Of a stretch of DNA of 64,000 bases, positions 45,304 through 56,135 are shown in pieces. The DNA comes from Rutidosis leptorrhynchoides (lineage: Eukaryota; Streptophyta; Magnoliopsida; Asterales; Asteraceae). The stretch is taken from NCBI RefSeq assembly GCF_046630445.1, contig NC_092341.1:34327501-34391500 (forward strand). Direction: 5' to 3'. Both the position numbers and the translations under genes were made by a program. How positions within the stretch are numbered: the first letter of the stretch is position 1; each line of letters starts with the position of its first letter. The notes below the pieces were generated by a model that made no database searches, was not told the DNA's origin, and was given only the letters and a program-made list of their open reading frames with translations.

Positions 45304-45669
45304 ATGGACTAAGGGATTTAGGTGACTTGAGATAGGCGCCTAGACTTAGACTTTTTGTGTGTTCATTTTGTGCGGGACTTGTAGGACTTTGGGTCGGGCT
45401 GGGACTTGGTTAGTGCATAGGTTTATGTGAACTAATCATGCATTATTTGTTTGTGTTGTGTAGCAATCATCAAGCGAGATGGACGTTGTACTAGCGAGTT
45501 AACGCGACGTGCTCGGGTAGTAATGACTAGCTACCATTACTACGGGTGCAAATCATGTCAAACAAGCAATGTACAATGATTGTTGAGCGAGATGGGGTTG
45601 TGTGGGGTGTGTTTATATTTATGTGTTGTATGTTTTTGTTTTGACGTTTAATCTCTTCCGTTTTATAGA
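45304..45669 (+). other. E4 untranslated leader
   Basis: Between PBS and gag; no ORF of note. Confidence 0.6.
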
Positions 45670-46112
45670 ATGAAGATGCGAAACGGACATGACACCGAAC
45701 ATGATAATGGGGGTACAAGTGAGGACCCCGAGTTCACGGCCAAGGTTGAGGCCATCTTTAAACGCCAAAAGGCGGAGTTTCTCGTAGATGTTAAGAAGAT
45801 GTTTCTAGACACGATTGACGAACAAGTCGTCGATATGGTTAAGGAACAAATTAAGATTGTTCTTCAAGAAGAAAATGTGGGGAGGCGAGACTTTTTCTTT
45901 AAGAACTTCAAGGATGCTCAACCTCCTACCTTTGAGGGCGAACGAGACCCACTCAAGAGTGCCCGATTCATCTCCGATATGGAGGGGGCTTTTCGTACTT
46001 GTGAGTGCCCTCCCGATAAAAAGACTAGGTATGGTTGTAGCATGTTAAGGGGTGATGCGAAATTGTGGTGGGATGCAAAGATCCAACTTTATGGTGAAGA
46101 ACAATGTATGGA
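45670..46112 (+). pseudogene. E4 gag, N-terminal part (cut by E5)
   Basis: The frame opens at ATG 45670 (MKMRNGHDTEHDNGG). After an acidic, helical N-terminus it enters the Retrotrans_gag domain (PPTFEGERDPLKSARFI, then MLRGDAKLWWDAKI). E5 is inserted within the target ATGGA at 46108-46112. The same frame resumes at 55850 without loss of a codon, so the gag was intact here when E5 arrived. Confidence 0.88.
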
Positions 46113-47944
46113 TGATAAGGCTAAAAAGGAACATATATTTCATAGCAAAATCCCCCAAGAAAGACAAGATTTTAGTTGCAATTGTTCCATTTTCAAGTAA
46201 TATTCGTTTATTTTAAATAAGTGCGAAGACAAAAGGCGAAAACGACGAATTGAAGACACAAAGGTCCAAAAAGCTCAAAAGTACAAGATACAATCAAAAA
46301 GGTTCAAATTATTGATGAAGAACGTCTAAAAATGACAAGAGTACAAGTTACAAAACGCAAAGTACACGATATAAAATTGTACGAAAGGGCGTTCGAAAAT
46401 CCAGAACCGAGGCATGAACCAACTTTCAGCGCTCGACGCAACGGTGTAAAAATTACGAGTCAACTATGCACAAGAATAAAATATAATATTTAAATAATTC
46501 ATAATAAGAATAATATTAAATAATAAAAAGTTGTTAATTGAGCATAGTTCAGGGGTCGTAAATGAAAATTTCAATTCTAATTTCACCTATAAAACTATGA
46601 TTTACGATCAATTTTATGATACCCTTTTCGATATTTTTTCTATCTTTTTCTTATTTTTCTATCTATCAATATCAATATCTATAATTTATATCTATAATTC
46701 TCTATCATAATGTTAATGTAATCAGATATAACAATAATCTTAATTTTAATTTTAAATTATGATAATAATAAGATTTATGATAGAGATCGTTTGAGTGTGT
46801 AAGTCGAAATTCTGTCCGTGTAACGCTACGCTATTTTTAATCATTGTAAGTTATGTTCAACCTTTTTACATTAATGTCTCGTAGCTAAGTTATTATTATG
46901 CTTATTTAAAACGAAGTAATCATGATGTTGGGCTAATTACTAAAATTGGGTAATTGGGCTTTGTACCATAATTAAGGTTTGGGCAAAAGACCGACACTTG
47001 TGGAAATTGAACTATTGACTATTAATAGATGGGGGGTATTGTCTAATTGAGTGACAACTCATTGGAGTCTGTCGAACCTATCTTCAAATTAATTAACCTA
47101 ATAATTAATAATGATTATGGTTGTCCTATTTAGTGATGTTCATATGGAATCTGTTATAATCATTTAATTAATCAATTGGGTTGGGTAATTGATTATTCAT
47201 TCTGATCAAGTGGATGAATTAATATTCATAAACTAATTAAAACAGGGGTGGATTACATACAGTGATAACTGGTGTAATTGTTGACAGAAGTGATAACTGC
47301 GTCACAGTTTAAATCCTTAATCAGTTGGAATATTTGACTTCGGGTATAAGGGTAATTTGACGAGGATACTCGCACTTTATATTTATGACCGATGGACTAT
47401 TATGGACAAAAACCAGATAGATGTATCAAATAAACCAGGACAAAGGACAATTAACCCATGGTAATAAATTAAAATCAACACGTCAAACATCATGATTACG
47501 GAAGTTTAAATAAGCATAATTCTTTTATTATATTTCTCATCGTATCTTTATTTACTGTCATTTTATTACTCGCAATTTTATTTTCTGTCATTTTATTTAT
47601 CGCAATTTATTTTACGCACTTTAATTTTTGTCATTTATTTTTACGCTTAAAATCGACAAACCGGTCATTAAACGGTAAAACCCCCATTTTATAATAATAC
47701 TACTACTTATTTATATATATATTTTTACAAATAAACTTAATAATATAGCGTTAACTTCACCAGCTCCCTGTGGAACGAACCGGACTTACTAAAAACTACA
47801 CTACTCTACGATTAGGTACACTGCCTATAGTGTTGTAGCAAGGTTTAGGTATATCCCATCCGTAAATTAATAAAACTTGTGTCATATTTTGTAGTATTTT
47901 GTATTAAAAATAATACTATTTCGTACCCTCACGCTACATCATCA
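46113..47944 (+). repeat. E5 5' LTR
   Basis: TGATAAGGCT to CATCATCA, 1832 bp. The segment CTCCCTGTGGAACGAACC near 47763 is typical of Athila-type LTR ends. Confidence 0.95.
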
Positions 47945-47950
47945 AGTTTT

Positions 47951-47968
47951 TGGCGCCGCTGCCGGGGA
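47951..47968 (+). other. E5 primer-binding site (tRNA-Asp)
   Basis: TGGCGCCGCTGCCGGGGA is complementary, with one mismatch, to the 3' end of plant tRNA-Asp, the usual Athila/Tat primer. It starts six bases after the LTR. Confidence 0.85.
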
Positions 47969-48001
47969 GCACTAAAACGCTATATTTTTAATTTATATTT
48001 G

Positions 48002-48002
48002 C

Positions 48003-48033
<31 letters not shown>

Positions 48034-48142
48034 AAAAAAAAAAAAAAAAAAACGTAAAAAAAAAAACGTTTAAAAAAAAAAAAAAAAAAACGTAAAAAAC
48101 AAAAAATTCTGTAAAAAAAAAAACGTTTTTAAAAAAAAAAAA
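48002..48142 (+). repeat. A-rich tract in E5 leader
   Basis: A series of A-runs of 8 to 26 bases separated by GT, CGT or CGTTT. The tract continues as T-rich leader to 48879 with no credible gene; a lysine-rich frame over it is a composition artefact. Confidence 0.9.
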
Positions 48143-48879
48143 ATTATATTTTTAAGATTTTGTCTATAAAATTTTTTTTTTTTAGTTTTATTACCTTTAG
48201 ATTTTTAGACTATATTCGCAACTTTTAGTATTAAGTTTAGTTTTGCCATAGTTATTTTTACTTCTAGAATTTTTAGTATTGCCGTAAAATCCCTTAAGTA
48301 CTTTTTCTTTAGATTAAAAATTAGGTGCCTTAAAATTTTGCGACGCCATTTTTCGTGCTATTTTCTTATTTTTTTTTTTTTTTCGACGCCTTTTACCTAT
48401 GTATCAATTACAATTCCAATTAGTAATCTCTATTTGTAGTTTTAATTTTAAGATAGTGATAGTTATAAGGTTGGATTAATCGCGTGTTTTTAAAGTCTTA
48501 TAAGCCACTCTTCGCCTTTTTCGTTTTTCGACACTTTTCGACGCGCACTCTTTTTCTCTCTTATTTCTCGCCATTCTAGTTTTTAGGACTTAGAATTTTT
48601 TCTACTTCTTCTCTAAATTTCTTAAAATTACGAAAATTTATTTTAAGTGGTTAAATTGATAGACATCAAAATTTTCTGGTTCGTAGTAATAGTTGGATTT
48701 GTACGTGGACCGGGTTATTGGAGCCAAACAGTCCTCAATTATATTGAGACCAAACGAATCCTGCCCCTCTGCTGCATCTTTTGGCTATTCGAAACGTGGG
48801 CAAAATCAGAAAAGTCTATTGGTTGGATAACTTATTATAATTTTTCTTTCCTTTTTAAAACTAATAGGATATTCAGTGA

Positions 48880-51630
48880 ATGCACCGAGCAAGACGTTCA
48901 CCACCTTTTGTACGTTCACCACCTGTAACTCGATCAAGACATCGTTTAACAAATATAGCTGCCGTTGATTTTTCTTTAGACTCGTCATCAAGTCGACCGA
49001 GTACTTCAACTCAAATTTTCGATAATCCAGTTTTTGAAACCAATATCACAATTGAGAATCCGGAGAATACTCAGGGACAATTCCGAGACCCTGATCCATT
49101 AATTATTCCTCCGGAACCACCAATCATTCAAACAGAGATTGTTGAGGAAGAAACCATTAAATCAGAAACCTCTAGTGATTCAGATACAACACTTCCAATC
49201 ATGGAAAATCTAGAACCTCTAAGTATGGAAGACCGAATGAGAGCTACACGCACGGGCCAAGGTCACGCCATTATTAAACCAGAAGTTAATGCTCCAGATT
49301 ATGAAATTAAAGGACAAATCCTACACATGGTAACTAACCAATGCCAATTCAGTGGTGCACCGAATGAAGATCCTAACGAACACCTTCGTACGTTTAAAAG
49401 AATTTGTACACTATTCAAAATCCGAGAAGTGGAAGATGAGCAGATCTATCTCATGTTGTTTCCCTGGACTTTAAAGGGAGAAGCCAAAGATTGGTTAGAA
49501 TCGTTACCTGAAGGGGCGATTGACACATGGGATGTTTTAGTTGAAAAATTTCTTAAACAATTCTTTCCGGCATCTAAAGCCGTGAGACTTCAAGGAGAAA
49601 TTGTTACGTTCGCGCAAAAGCCAAATGAAACATTATATGAGGCGTGGACAAGATTCGGAAGGATGTTGAGAGGATGTCCTCAACACGGTTTAGACACTTA
49701 CCAAATAGTACAAATATTCTACCAAGGTGTCAACGTTGCTACACGAAAAGACATCGACATAACAGCTGGTGGTTCCATTATGAAGAAAACCGCAACTGAA
49801 GCTTACAAAATTATTGATAACACAGCCTCCCACTCGCATGAGTGGCACCAAGAAAAAGATATTTTTCGTTCATCTAAAGTGGCTAGAGCCGATTCTAGCC
49901 ATGACTTTGATTCCGTTTCCGCAAAAATAGATGCTTTCGAAAGACGAATGGAAAAGATGAATAAAGATATTCACGCAATACGAATCAGTTGTGAGCTATG
50001 CGGTGGACCACACTTATTGAAAGATTGTCACATTGAACCAACATTGGAACAACGAGAGAATGTTTCCTATATGAACCAAAGGCCTGGAAATAATTATCAA
50101 AATAATTATCAACCGCCAAAGCTAAACTTCAATCGAAATCAAAACATTCTTTACAATCCAAAAGGACCCGAAAATAACTGGTATAACCAACAAGGTCCGA
50201 ATAACCAACCAACTCAAAACAACACTTTCAATCAACAAAGACCTGGCTTATATAAACCACAACAACAAACCGAAGAGAAAAAGTCAAATATGGAAGACGT
50301 GGTATTCAAGCTAGTTGAATCTCAAACACAATTTATTGAAACTCAAACCCAAACGAACGAGAGATTTGATCAGTCATTAAGAACTCAACAAGCTTCCATT
50401 TTGAATCTAGAAAAACACGTAGGTACTCTTGCTAGCATGATGAGTGAGAGGGAACAAGGAAAGCTACCGAGTAATACTGAAGTAAATCCTCGAAATGAGA
50501 ATGTTAATATGGTTTCAACGAATTCTGAAAAACCAGCACCAGAAGATGGGAAGGTTTTAGATGAGAGTAACAATGAAGAAGTTACACCACCACCACCCGA
50601 GTATGTAAAGCCAGTGGTGGCACCATACAAACCACCCATCCCGTTTCCAAGAAAAGGAGTTGAGTATGAGCAAGTGATAGGTAATAAAGATTGTGATACC
50701 TCTGGAAAGAAGAAGAAGAAAAAGAATAAGAAAGTGCAAGAAACAAAAGCCGTAAATATAAACCCGGTGAAGACAGTTCCACCAAAACCTCCACCTAGGG
50801 TAGGTGATCCGGGTGAATTTATTGTTCCTTGTCTACTTAGTGATTGTGTCATGTATGATGCACTAGCAGATTTAGGTGCAAGTGTAAGTGTTATGCCTCT
50901 TTCCTTATATAAGAGATTAGGTGTAGGTAAGTTAAGTCCAACGGATATGAGTGTTCGACTCTTTGATCAAACCATTAAGCACCCAGTTGGAATTGCTGAC
51001 AACCTACCCGTTCAAGTAGGCAATTTAACCTTTCTAGTCGAATTCATTGTCATTGACATAGAAGAGGACCCAAACATTCCTCTAATTTTAGGTCGACCAT
51101 TCTTTGCGTCCACCGGGGCGTTATTTGATGTAGGAAATGGAAGAATGACACTTAGTAGTGGTGACAAATCGATCACCTCTATGATTCGAAAGACTAAATC
51201 TCCACCAACCAAAACCGTTGAACCAGCAAAAACGATTGGTAAGAACCATGTTGTTTTACCAACTCCAACGGTAATACTTAGCAATAATGAAACGCCTAAG
51301 TGTGGGGAAAATGAAGTAACACCTAATGATGACATGATAACAAAGAACCCCGTTGTTGATACGAAATTAAATGATCCCGTAATTAATAGTTCAATGAAGA
51401 AACTTATTAAACGGATTCGCGATGCTAAAACCAAGGGGAACTTTAAGTTATGTAATCGGTTAGTATCCAATCTATCACCTAAAGAAAAGGCGAAGCTAGT
51501 TGAAATTATGGATATTACACAGGAATCCGACCAATGGCTTAAAGAAAAAGTCACGGATATGCAAGTTGATTATGGACCAAGAGAAATTGACGATGAAGTT
51601 AATCACAATTTCAACACCACAGCTACCTAA
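48880..51630 (+). CDS. E5 gag-protease polyprotein (Athila type)
   Basis: An intact 916-codon ORF from ATG 48880. Residues 1-110 are Ser/Pro/Glu-rich. The Retrotrans_gag domain spans about residues 145-270 (FSGAPNEDPNEHLRTFKRIC, LKGEAKDWLESLP, FAQKPNETLYEAW). A CX2CX3HX4C knuckle (CELCGGPHLLKDC) lies near residue 371. A Gln/Asn-rich stretch, coiled-coil-like segments and a lysine cluster (GKKKKKKNKK) near residue 609 follow. A retropepsin-type domain has active site ADLGAS at about residues 663-668 and the flap/ILGRPF block (IPLILGRPFF). It ends cleanly at TAA, with no RT. In Athila elements this ORF normally continues into RT, RNase H and integrase. It would assemble particles and process itself. 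Confidence 0.92.
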   Translation: MHRARRSPPFVRSPPVTRSRHRLTNIAAVDFSLDSSSSRPSTSTQIFDNPVFETNITIENPENTQGQFRDPDPLIIPPEPPIIQTEIVEEETIKSETSSDSDTTLPIMENLEPLSMEDRMRATRTGQGHAIIKPEVNAPDYEIKGQILHMVTNQCQFSGAPNEDPNEHLRTFKRICTLFKIREVEDEQIYLMLFPWTLKGEAKDWLESLPEGAIDTWDVLVEKFLKQFFPASKAVRLQGEIVTFAQKPNETLYEAWTRFGRMLRGCPQHGLDTYQIVQIFYQGVNVATRKDIDITAGGSIMKKTATEAYKIIDNTASHSHEWHQEKDIFRSSKVARADSSHDFDSVSAKIDAFERRMEKMNKDIHAIRISCELCGGPHLLKDCHIEPTLEQRENVSYMNQRPGNNYQNNYQPPKLNFNRNQNILYNPKGPENNWYNQQGPNNQPTQNNTFNQQRPGLYKPQQQTEEKKSNMEDVVFKLVESQTQFIETQTQTNERFDQSLRTQQASILNLEKHVGTLASMMSEREQGKLPSNTEVNPRNENVNMVSTNSEKPAPEDGKVLDESNNEEVTPPPPEYVKPVVAPYKPPIPFPRKGVEYEQVIGNKDCDTSGKKKKKKNKKVQETKAVNINPVKTVPPKPPPRVGDPGEFIVPCLLSDCVMYDALADLGASVSVMPLSLYKRLGVGKLSPTDMSVRLFDQTIKHPVGIADNLPVQVGNLTFLVEFIVIDIEEDPNIPLILGRPFFASTGALFDVGNGRMTLSSGDKSITSMIRKTKSPPTKTVEPAKTIGKNHVVLPTPTVILSNNETPKCGENEVTPNDDMITKNPVVDTKLNDPVINSSMKKLIKRIRDAKTKGNFKLCNRLVSNLSPKEKAKLVEIMDITQESDQWLKEKVTDMQVDYGPREIDDEVNHNFNTTAT

Positions 51631-54012
51631 GTGTGGGGAGATTCAAATGTTCTAAAAAGAAGACGATGTTATCTAGAATTAGTTATTCTGTTCTCGTGTA
51701 GTTCCGAGAATGGAATCCGATTGGTCTTTTCCGCTAGCAGACACTAAAGAACTAGTTTTCTCCCCCCATTCTGAATTTTTTTTGTTTTTTAGGTTTTATA
51801 TGAAATTAATATGTTTTCTTTTTAAGTTTTGTGTGAATTTAAAAACAAAAATTTACTTTATTTCATTAAGTTGAAAAAAAATGATTTCTAAAATTCGTCG
51901 TGAGTTGAAGACTAGGCCGTTGAGCCGAAATTACTTTACCCGAGGGCGGGGCGAAAAATTTTTTCATCATTATTTTTAATTTTATTGATTTAAAGTATGC
52001 CAAAAAAAATATATTTGATTTTATAAATTTTTGAACGTGGGGTAATATACCCAACTTTAAAAATATGTATATATGTTCGTATTTTATCATGTAAAAAACA
52101 GGGTAAAACAACGCACTTTCAAAGACTAACATTAAGTTCAGTAAAAGGTACTGATTTTGACGACAAGATGCAAAACAACAAATGTGATATAATAAATGAA
52201 GGAATGAACGATGAGGCGCGCCATCTATCATTCGACGAGCTTTGTAATTACAAACTGGGTATTTTTAATCACTTTTCTACACTAATCACCCTCATGAATT
52301 AATAATTATAGTCTGATTTCATGCAAATGAGGGCATTGCATGATCTCAAGTGTGGGGAAGGGTTATAAATTCTCTCGGGTTTATACTTGGCTTATTTTCT
52401 AAATATTATGAAAATTTTAAAATTTTTTAACTAAATGAATTCAAAATCATGTTTATACATATTTATGAACGATAAAACTAGGTGTTAATGCCGAAATTAT
52501 CGTTACCTCGGAAAGGACATAAATTGAGAAACAACCTAAAATGCTTGAATTCATTTAAAATGGAATAAAGGAGAATAAAAAGGCAAAGAAAGAAACTAAG
52601 TGTGGGGAGAATGTACCAAGTTATTCAATTAAAAATTATCTATCACATATCTTTGTACAAGATTATTGCAGGTACTTTTGTTTTGGATGATACTAATCAG
52701 TTTTACCCGGTTTACTGTAATATATTTGAAAGAAAGATGGATCTACACGATGAATCAATTCCATCATTAAAAGGAAGTAAAGTCTTCCGAAAAAGACACG
52801 CGCTTCTTGATTTAGGTCAAGAAGTTGTCGTCCAGACCAGCTGTAGGTTGACGAAAAATCTAGAAAAGTCATCTCTAAAATCAGCAGGAAATCCACGGAC
52901 CTCAGCATCAAACAGGGTCGCCAAGTGGTTAGATTTATCCTAACCATGAGAAGGATTTATCTCGTACAATGGGGAGGCACCGTGCAAATTAGCTTGATAA
53001 GACTAATGAATCAGATCCCCAGAAAGGATAATCTCCTTAAAAGATTAAAAATCAGCTTTTAAGACTGATATTACTCAATCCTTGAGATTGACCTTAAAGA
53101 TTGAGAATTCAAACTCATGGAATTCAATGATATCTAAACTCGAGCTTGAACGAGAAAATATTTTGATCAAAAATACAAACCGATTTGTTTTCTGAAAACC
53201 CATTTTCAATGCGTTCATTACCATTGAACGTAAAATCCTAGGAATTCACCTGGAATTCATTAGGTCACCTGAACCAAATCGGGTGTCAACCGTAAGAACG
53301 GTGGTTGCATAGCATGGTCGGAGACAGGACCTTGTGCCAGACCGAAAAATCATAGGATGATCTTTACTATCGCTCCTACCAAGGATAGTTCTAGCATCCG
53401 ACACATTAAAAGACCATAATCAAATGCATGTCACGGGACATTGCCTTAACAGTTTCTTGTTCATCGCTTTCCTTTACAACCGGACGGTAGTTTACCGAAA
53501 GGTAATATACGGAACAAGTAAACTGGATGTGTGCTTTCCGATACCGGGATAGCAGTGGATTACACGAACCTAAATGTTTTTAGCCAAAATATTGATCCAC
53601 AAATATATTTTGCAACACCGATGGTGGGTCAAATCAGAAAACTTGTCTAGGGTAAAATCTAGCTTGAATTTTTAAAAGATCAAATGTTTTCATAAAGATC
53701 CAATTTCCTAAAGGATCTACATTTTTATAGTCATGTGGGACTGTAAACCGCCTTTCAAATGTGCACTTTGCTTTGGAAACCGAAAGTAAATCGGCTATTT
53801 GATTGAAAGTGTCGTTGACCTAAACCCAAGGCAACTGTGGATGACACACCCACCTTTAACCATGGTTCTATTGTTAATATCATTGTTTATAGCGCTCTAT
53901 CAAAATCACTAATGTACAAAGTGTGAAGAATAAAGAAGTGATTCGTGTGATGTATTATATTATTTCAAGACTGTATTGCTTGAGGACAAGCAACGCTCAA
54001 GTGTGGGGATAT
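51631..54012 (+). other. E5 3' interior, no RT/integrase
   Basis: 2.4 kb where pol would be expected. A 110-codon frame from ATG 52611 to 52943 (MYQVIQLKIIYH, later KRHALLDLGQEVVVQ) may be a real small ORF or a relic and was not recognised. The rest has no long frame. The word AAGTGTGGGGA occurs at 51629, 52348, 52598 and 53999; the last is the PPT. Confidence 0.6.
53999..54012 (+). other. E5 polypurine tract
   Basis: AAGTGTGGGGATAT just before the LTR, preceded by TTGAGGACAAGCAACG, the usual Athila pre-PPT sequence. Confidence 0.8.
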
Positions 54013-55844
54013 TGATAAGGCTAAAAAGGAACATATATTTCATAGCAAAATCCCCCAAGAAAGACAAGATTTTAGTTGCAATTGTTCCATTTTCAAGTAA
54101 TATTCGTTTATTTTAAATAAGTACGAAGACAAAAGGCGAAAACGACGAATTGAAGACACAAAGGTCCAAAAAGCTCAAAAGTACAAGATACAATCAAAAA
54201 GGTTCAAATTATTGATGAAGAACGTCTAAAAATGACAAGAGTACAAGTTACAAAACGCAAAGTACACGATATAAAATTGTACGAAAGGGCGTTCGAAAAT
54301 CCAGAACCGAGGCATGAACCAACTTTCAGCGCTCGACGCAACGGTGTAAAAATTACGAGTCAACTATGCACAAGAATAAAATATAATATTTAAATAATTC
54401 ATAATAAGAATAATATTAAATAATAAAAAGTTGTTAATTGAGCATAGTTCAGGGGTCGTAAATGAAAATTTCAATTCTAATTTCACCTATAAAACTATGA
54501 TTTACGATCAATTTTATGATACCCTTTTCGATATTTTTTCTATCTTTTTCTTATTTTTCTATCTATCAATATCAATATCTATAATTTATATCTATAATTC
54601 TCTATCATAATGTTAATGTAATCAGATATAACAATAATCTTAATTTTAATTTTAAATTATGATAATAATAAGATTTATGATAGAGATCGTTTGAGTGTGT
54701 AAGTCGAAATTCTGTCCGTGTAACGCTACGCTATTTTTAATCATTGTAAGTTATGTTCAACCTTTTTACATTAATGTCTCGTAGCTAAGTTATTATTATG
54801 CTTATTTAAAACGAAGTAATCATGATGTTGGGCTAATTACTAAAATTGGGTAATTGGGCTTTGTACCATAATTAAGGTTTGGGCAAAAGACCGACACTTG
54901 TGGAAATTGAACTATTGACTATTAATAGATGGGGGGTATTGTCTAATTGAGTGACAACTCATTGGAGTCTGTCGAACCTATCTTCAAATTAATTAACCTA
55001 ATAATTAATAATGATTATGGTTGTCCTATTTAGTGATGTTCATATGGAATCTGTTATAATCATTTAATTAATCAATTGGGTTGGGTAATTGATTATTCAT
55101 TCTGATCAAGTGGATGAATTAATATTCATAAACTAATTAAAACAGGGGTGGATTACATACAGTGATAACTGGTGTAATTGTTGACAGAAGTGATAACTGC
55201 GTCACAGTTTAAATCCTTAATCAGTTGGAATATTTGACTTCGGGTATAAGGGTAATTTGACGAGGATACTCGCACTTTATATTTATGACCGATGGACTAT
55301 TATGGACAAAAACCAGATAGATGTATCAAATAAACCAGGACAAAGGACAATTAACCCATGGTAATAAATTAAAATCAACACGTCAAACATCATGATTACG
55401 GAAGTTTAAATAAGCATAATTCTTTTATTATATTTCTCATCGTATCTTTATTTACTGTCATTTTATTACTCGCAATTTTATTTTCTGTCATTTTATTTAT
55501 CGCAATTTATTTTACGCACTTTAATTTTTGTCATTTATTTTTACGCTTAAAATCGACAAACCGGTCATTAAACGGTAAAACCCCCATTTTATAATAATAC
55601 TACTACTTATTTATATATATATTTTTACAAATAAACTTAATAATATAGCGTTAACTTCACCAGCTCCCTGTGGAACGAACCGGACTTACTAAAAACTACA
55701 CTACTCTACGATTAGGTACACTGCCTATAGTGTTGTAGCAAGGTTTAGGTATATCCCATCCGTAAATTAATAAAACTTGTGTCATATTTTGTAGTATTTT
55801 GTATTAAAAATAATACTATTTCGTACCCTCACGCTACATCATCA
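54013..55844 (+). repeat. E5 3' LTR
   Basis: A 1832-bp copy of 46113-47944 with one substitution seen. Confidence 0.95.
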
Positions 55845-55849
55845 ATGGA

Positions 55850-56135
55850 CTTCACTTGGGATGAATTTAAAGCGGAGTTCTTCGATGAGTACCGAACTTC
55901 GACCGATCTTACAAGGCTTAAGGACGAGCTACGTACCTTGAGGCAAGGGTCGATGGACTTGAACACTCTCAAATCCGTGTTTTTGTCCAAGACTCAATTT
56001 TGCCCGGAGTATGTCGGGAATGACAAGATGTTGAAGGAAGATTTCTATCGAACTTTGAATGATAGTTATCAAGAAAAGATTAGTGTGAATGTGGTGAAGA
56101 GCTTCGATGAATTGTTTAATATGGCGAAGGGTTTT
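55850..56135 (+). pseudogene. E4 gag, C-terminal part (right of E5)
   Basis: Resumes the gag frame (FTWDEFKAEFFDEYR, RLKDELRTLRQGSMDL, SFDELFNMAKGF). A premature TAA at 56136-56138 follows; the same frame continues into the zinc-knuckle and protease region. Confidence 0.88.

Larger units (their letters stand above)
46113..55844 (+). mobile_element. E5: Athila-like LTR element with gag-protease only, very young
   Basis: Two 1832-bp LTRs (46113-47944, 54013-55844) differ at one position seen by eye (G at 46228 against A at 54128). TSD ATGGA at 46108-46112 and 55845-55849. The PBS matches tRNA-Asp. The 6.1-kb interior has an A-rich leader, an intact gag-protease ORF, a 2.4-kb region without RT or integrase, and a PPT. 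It is a non-autonomous derivative of the Athila/Tat branch of Ty3/gypsy. Confidence 0.93.

Noticed and set aside
47879-48073. Lysine-rich short ORF across the E5 LTR end and leader
   Set aside because: Its lysines come only from the A-runs, and it spans the LTR end and PBS.
50385-50852. 155-codon minus-strand ORF
   Set aside because: It is antisense to the intact gag-protease frame of E5 and reflects its codon use.
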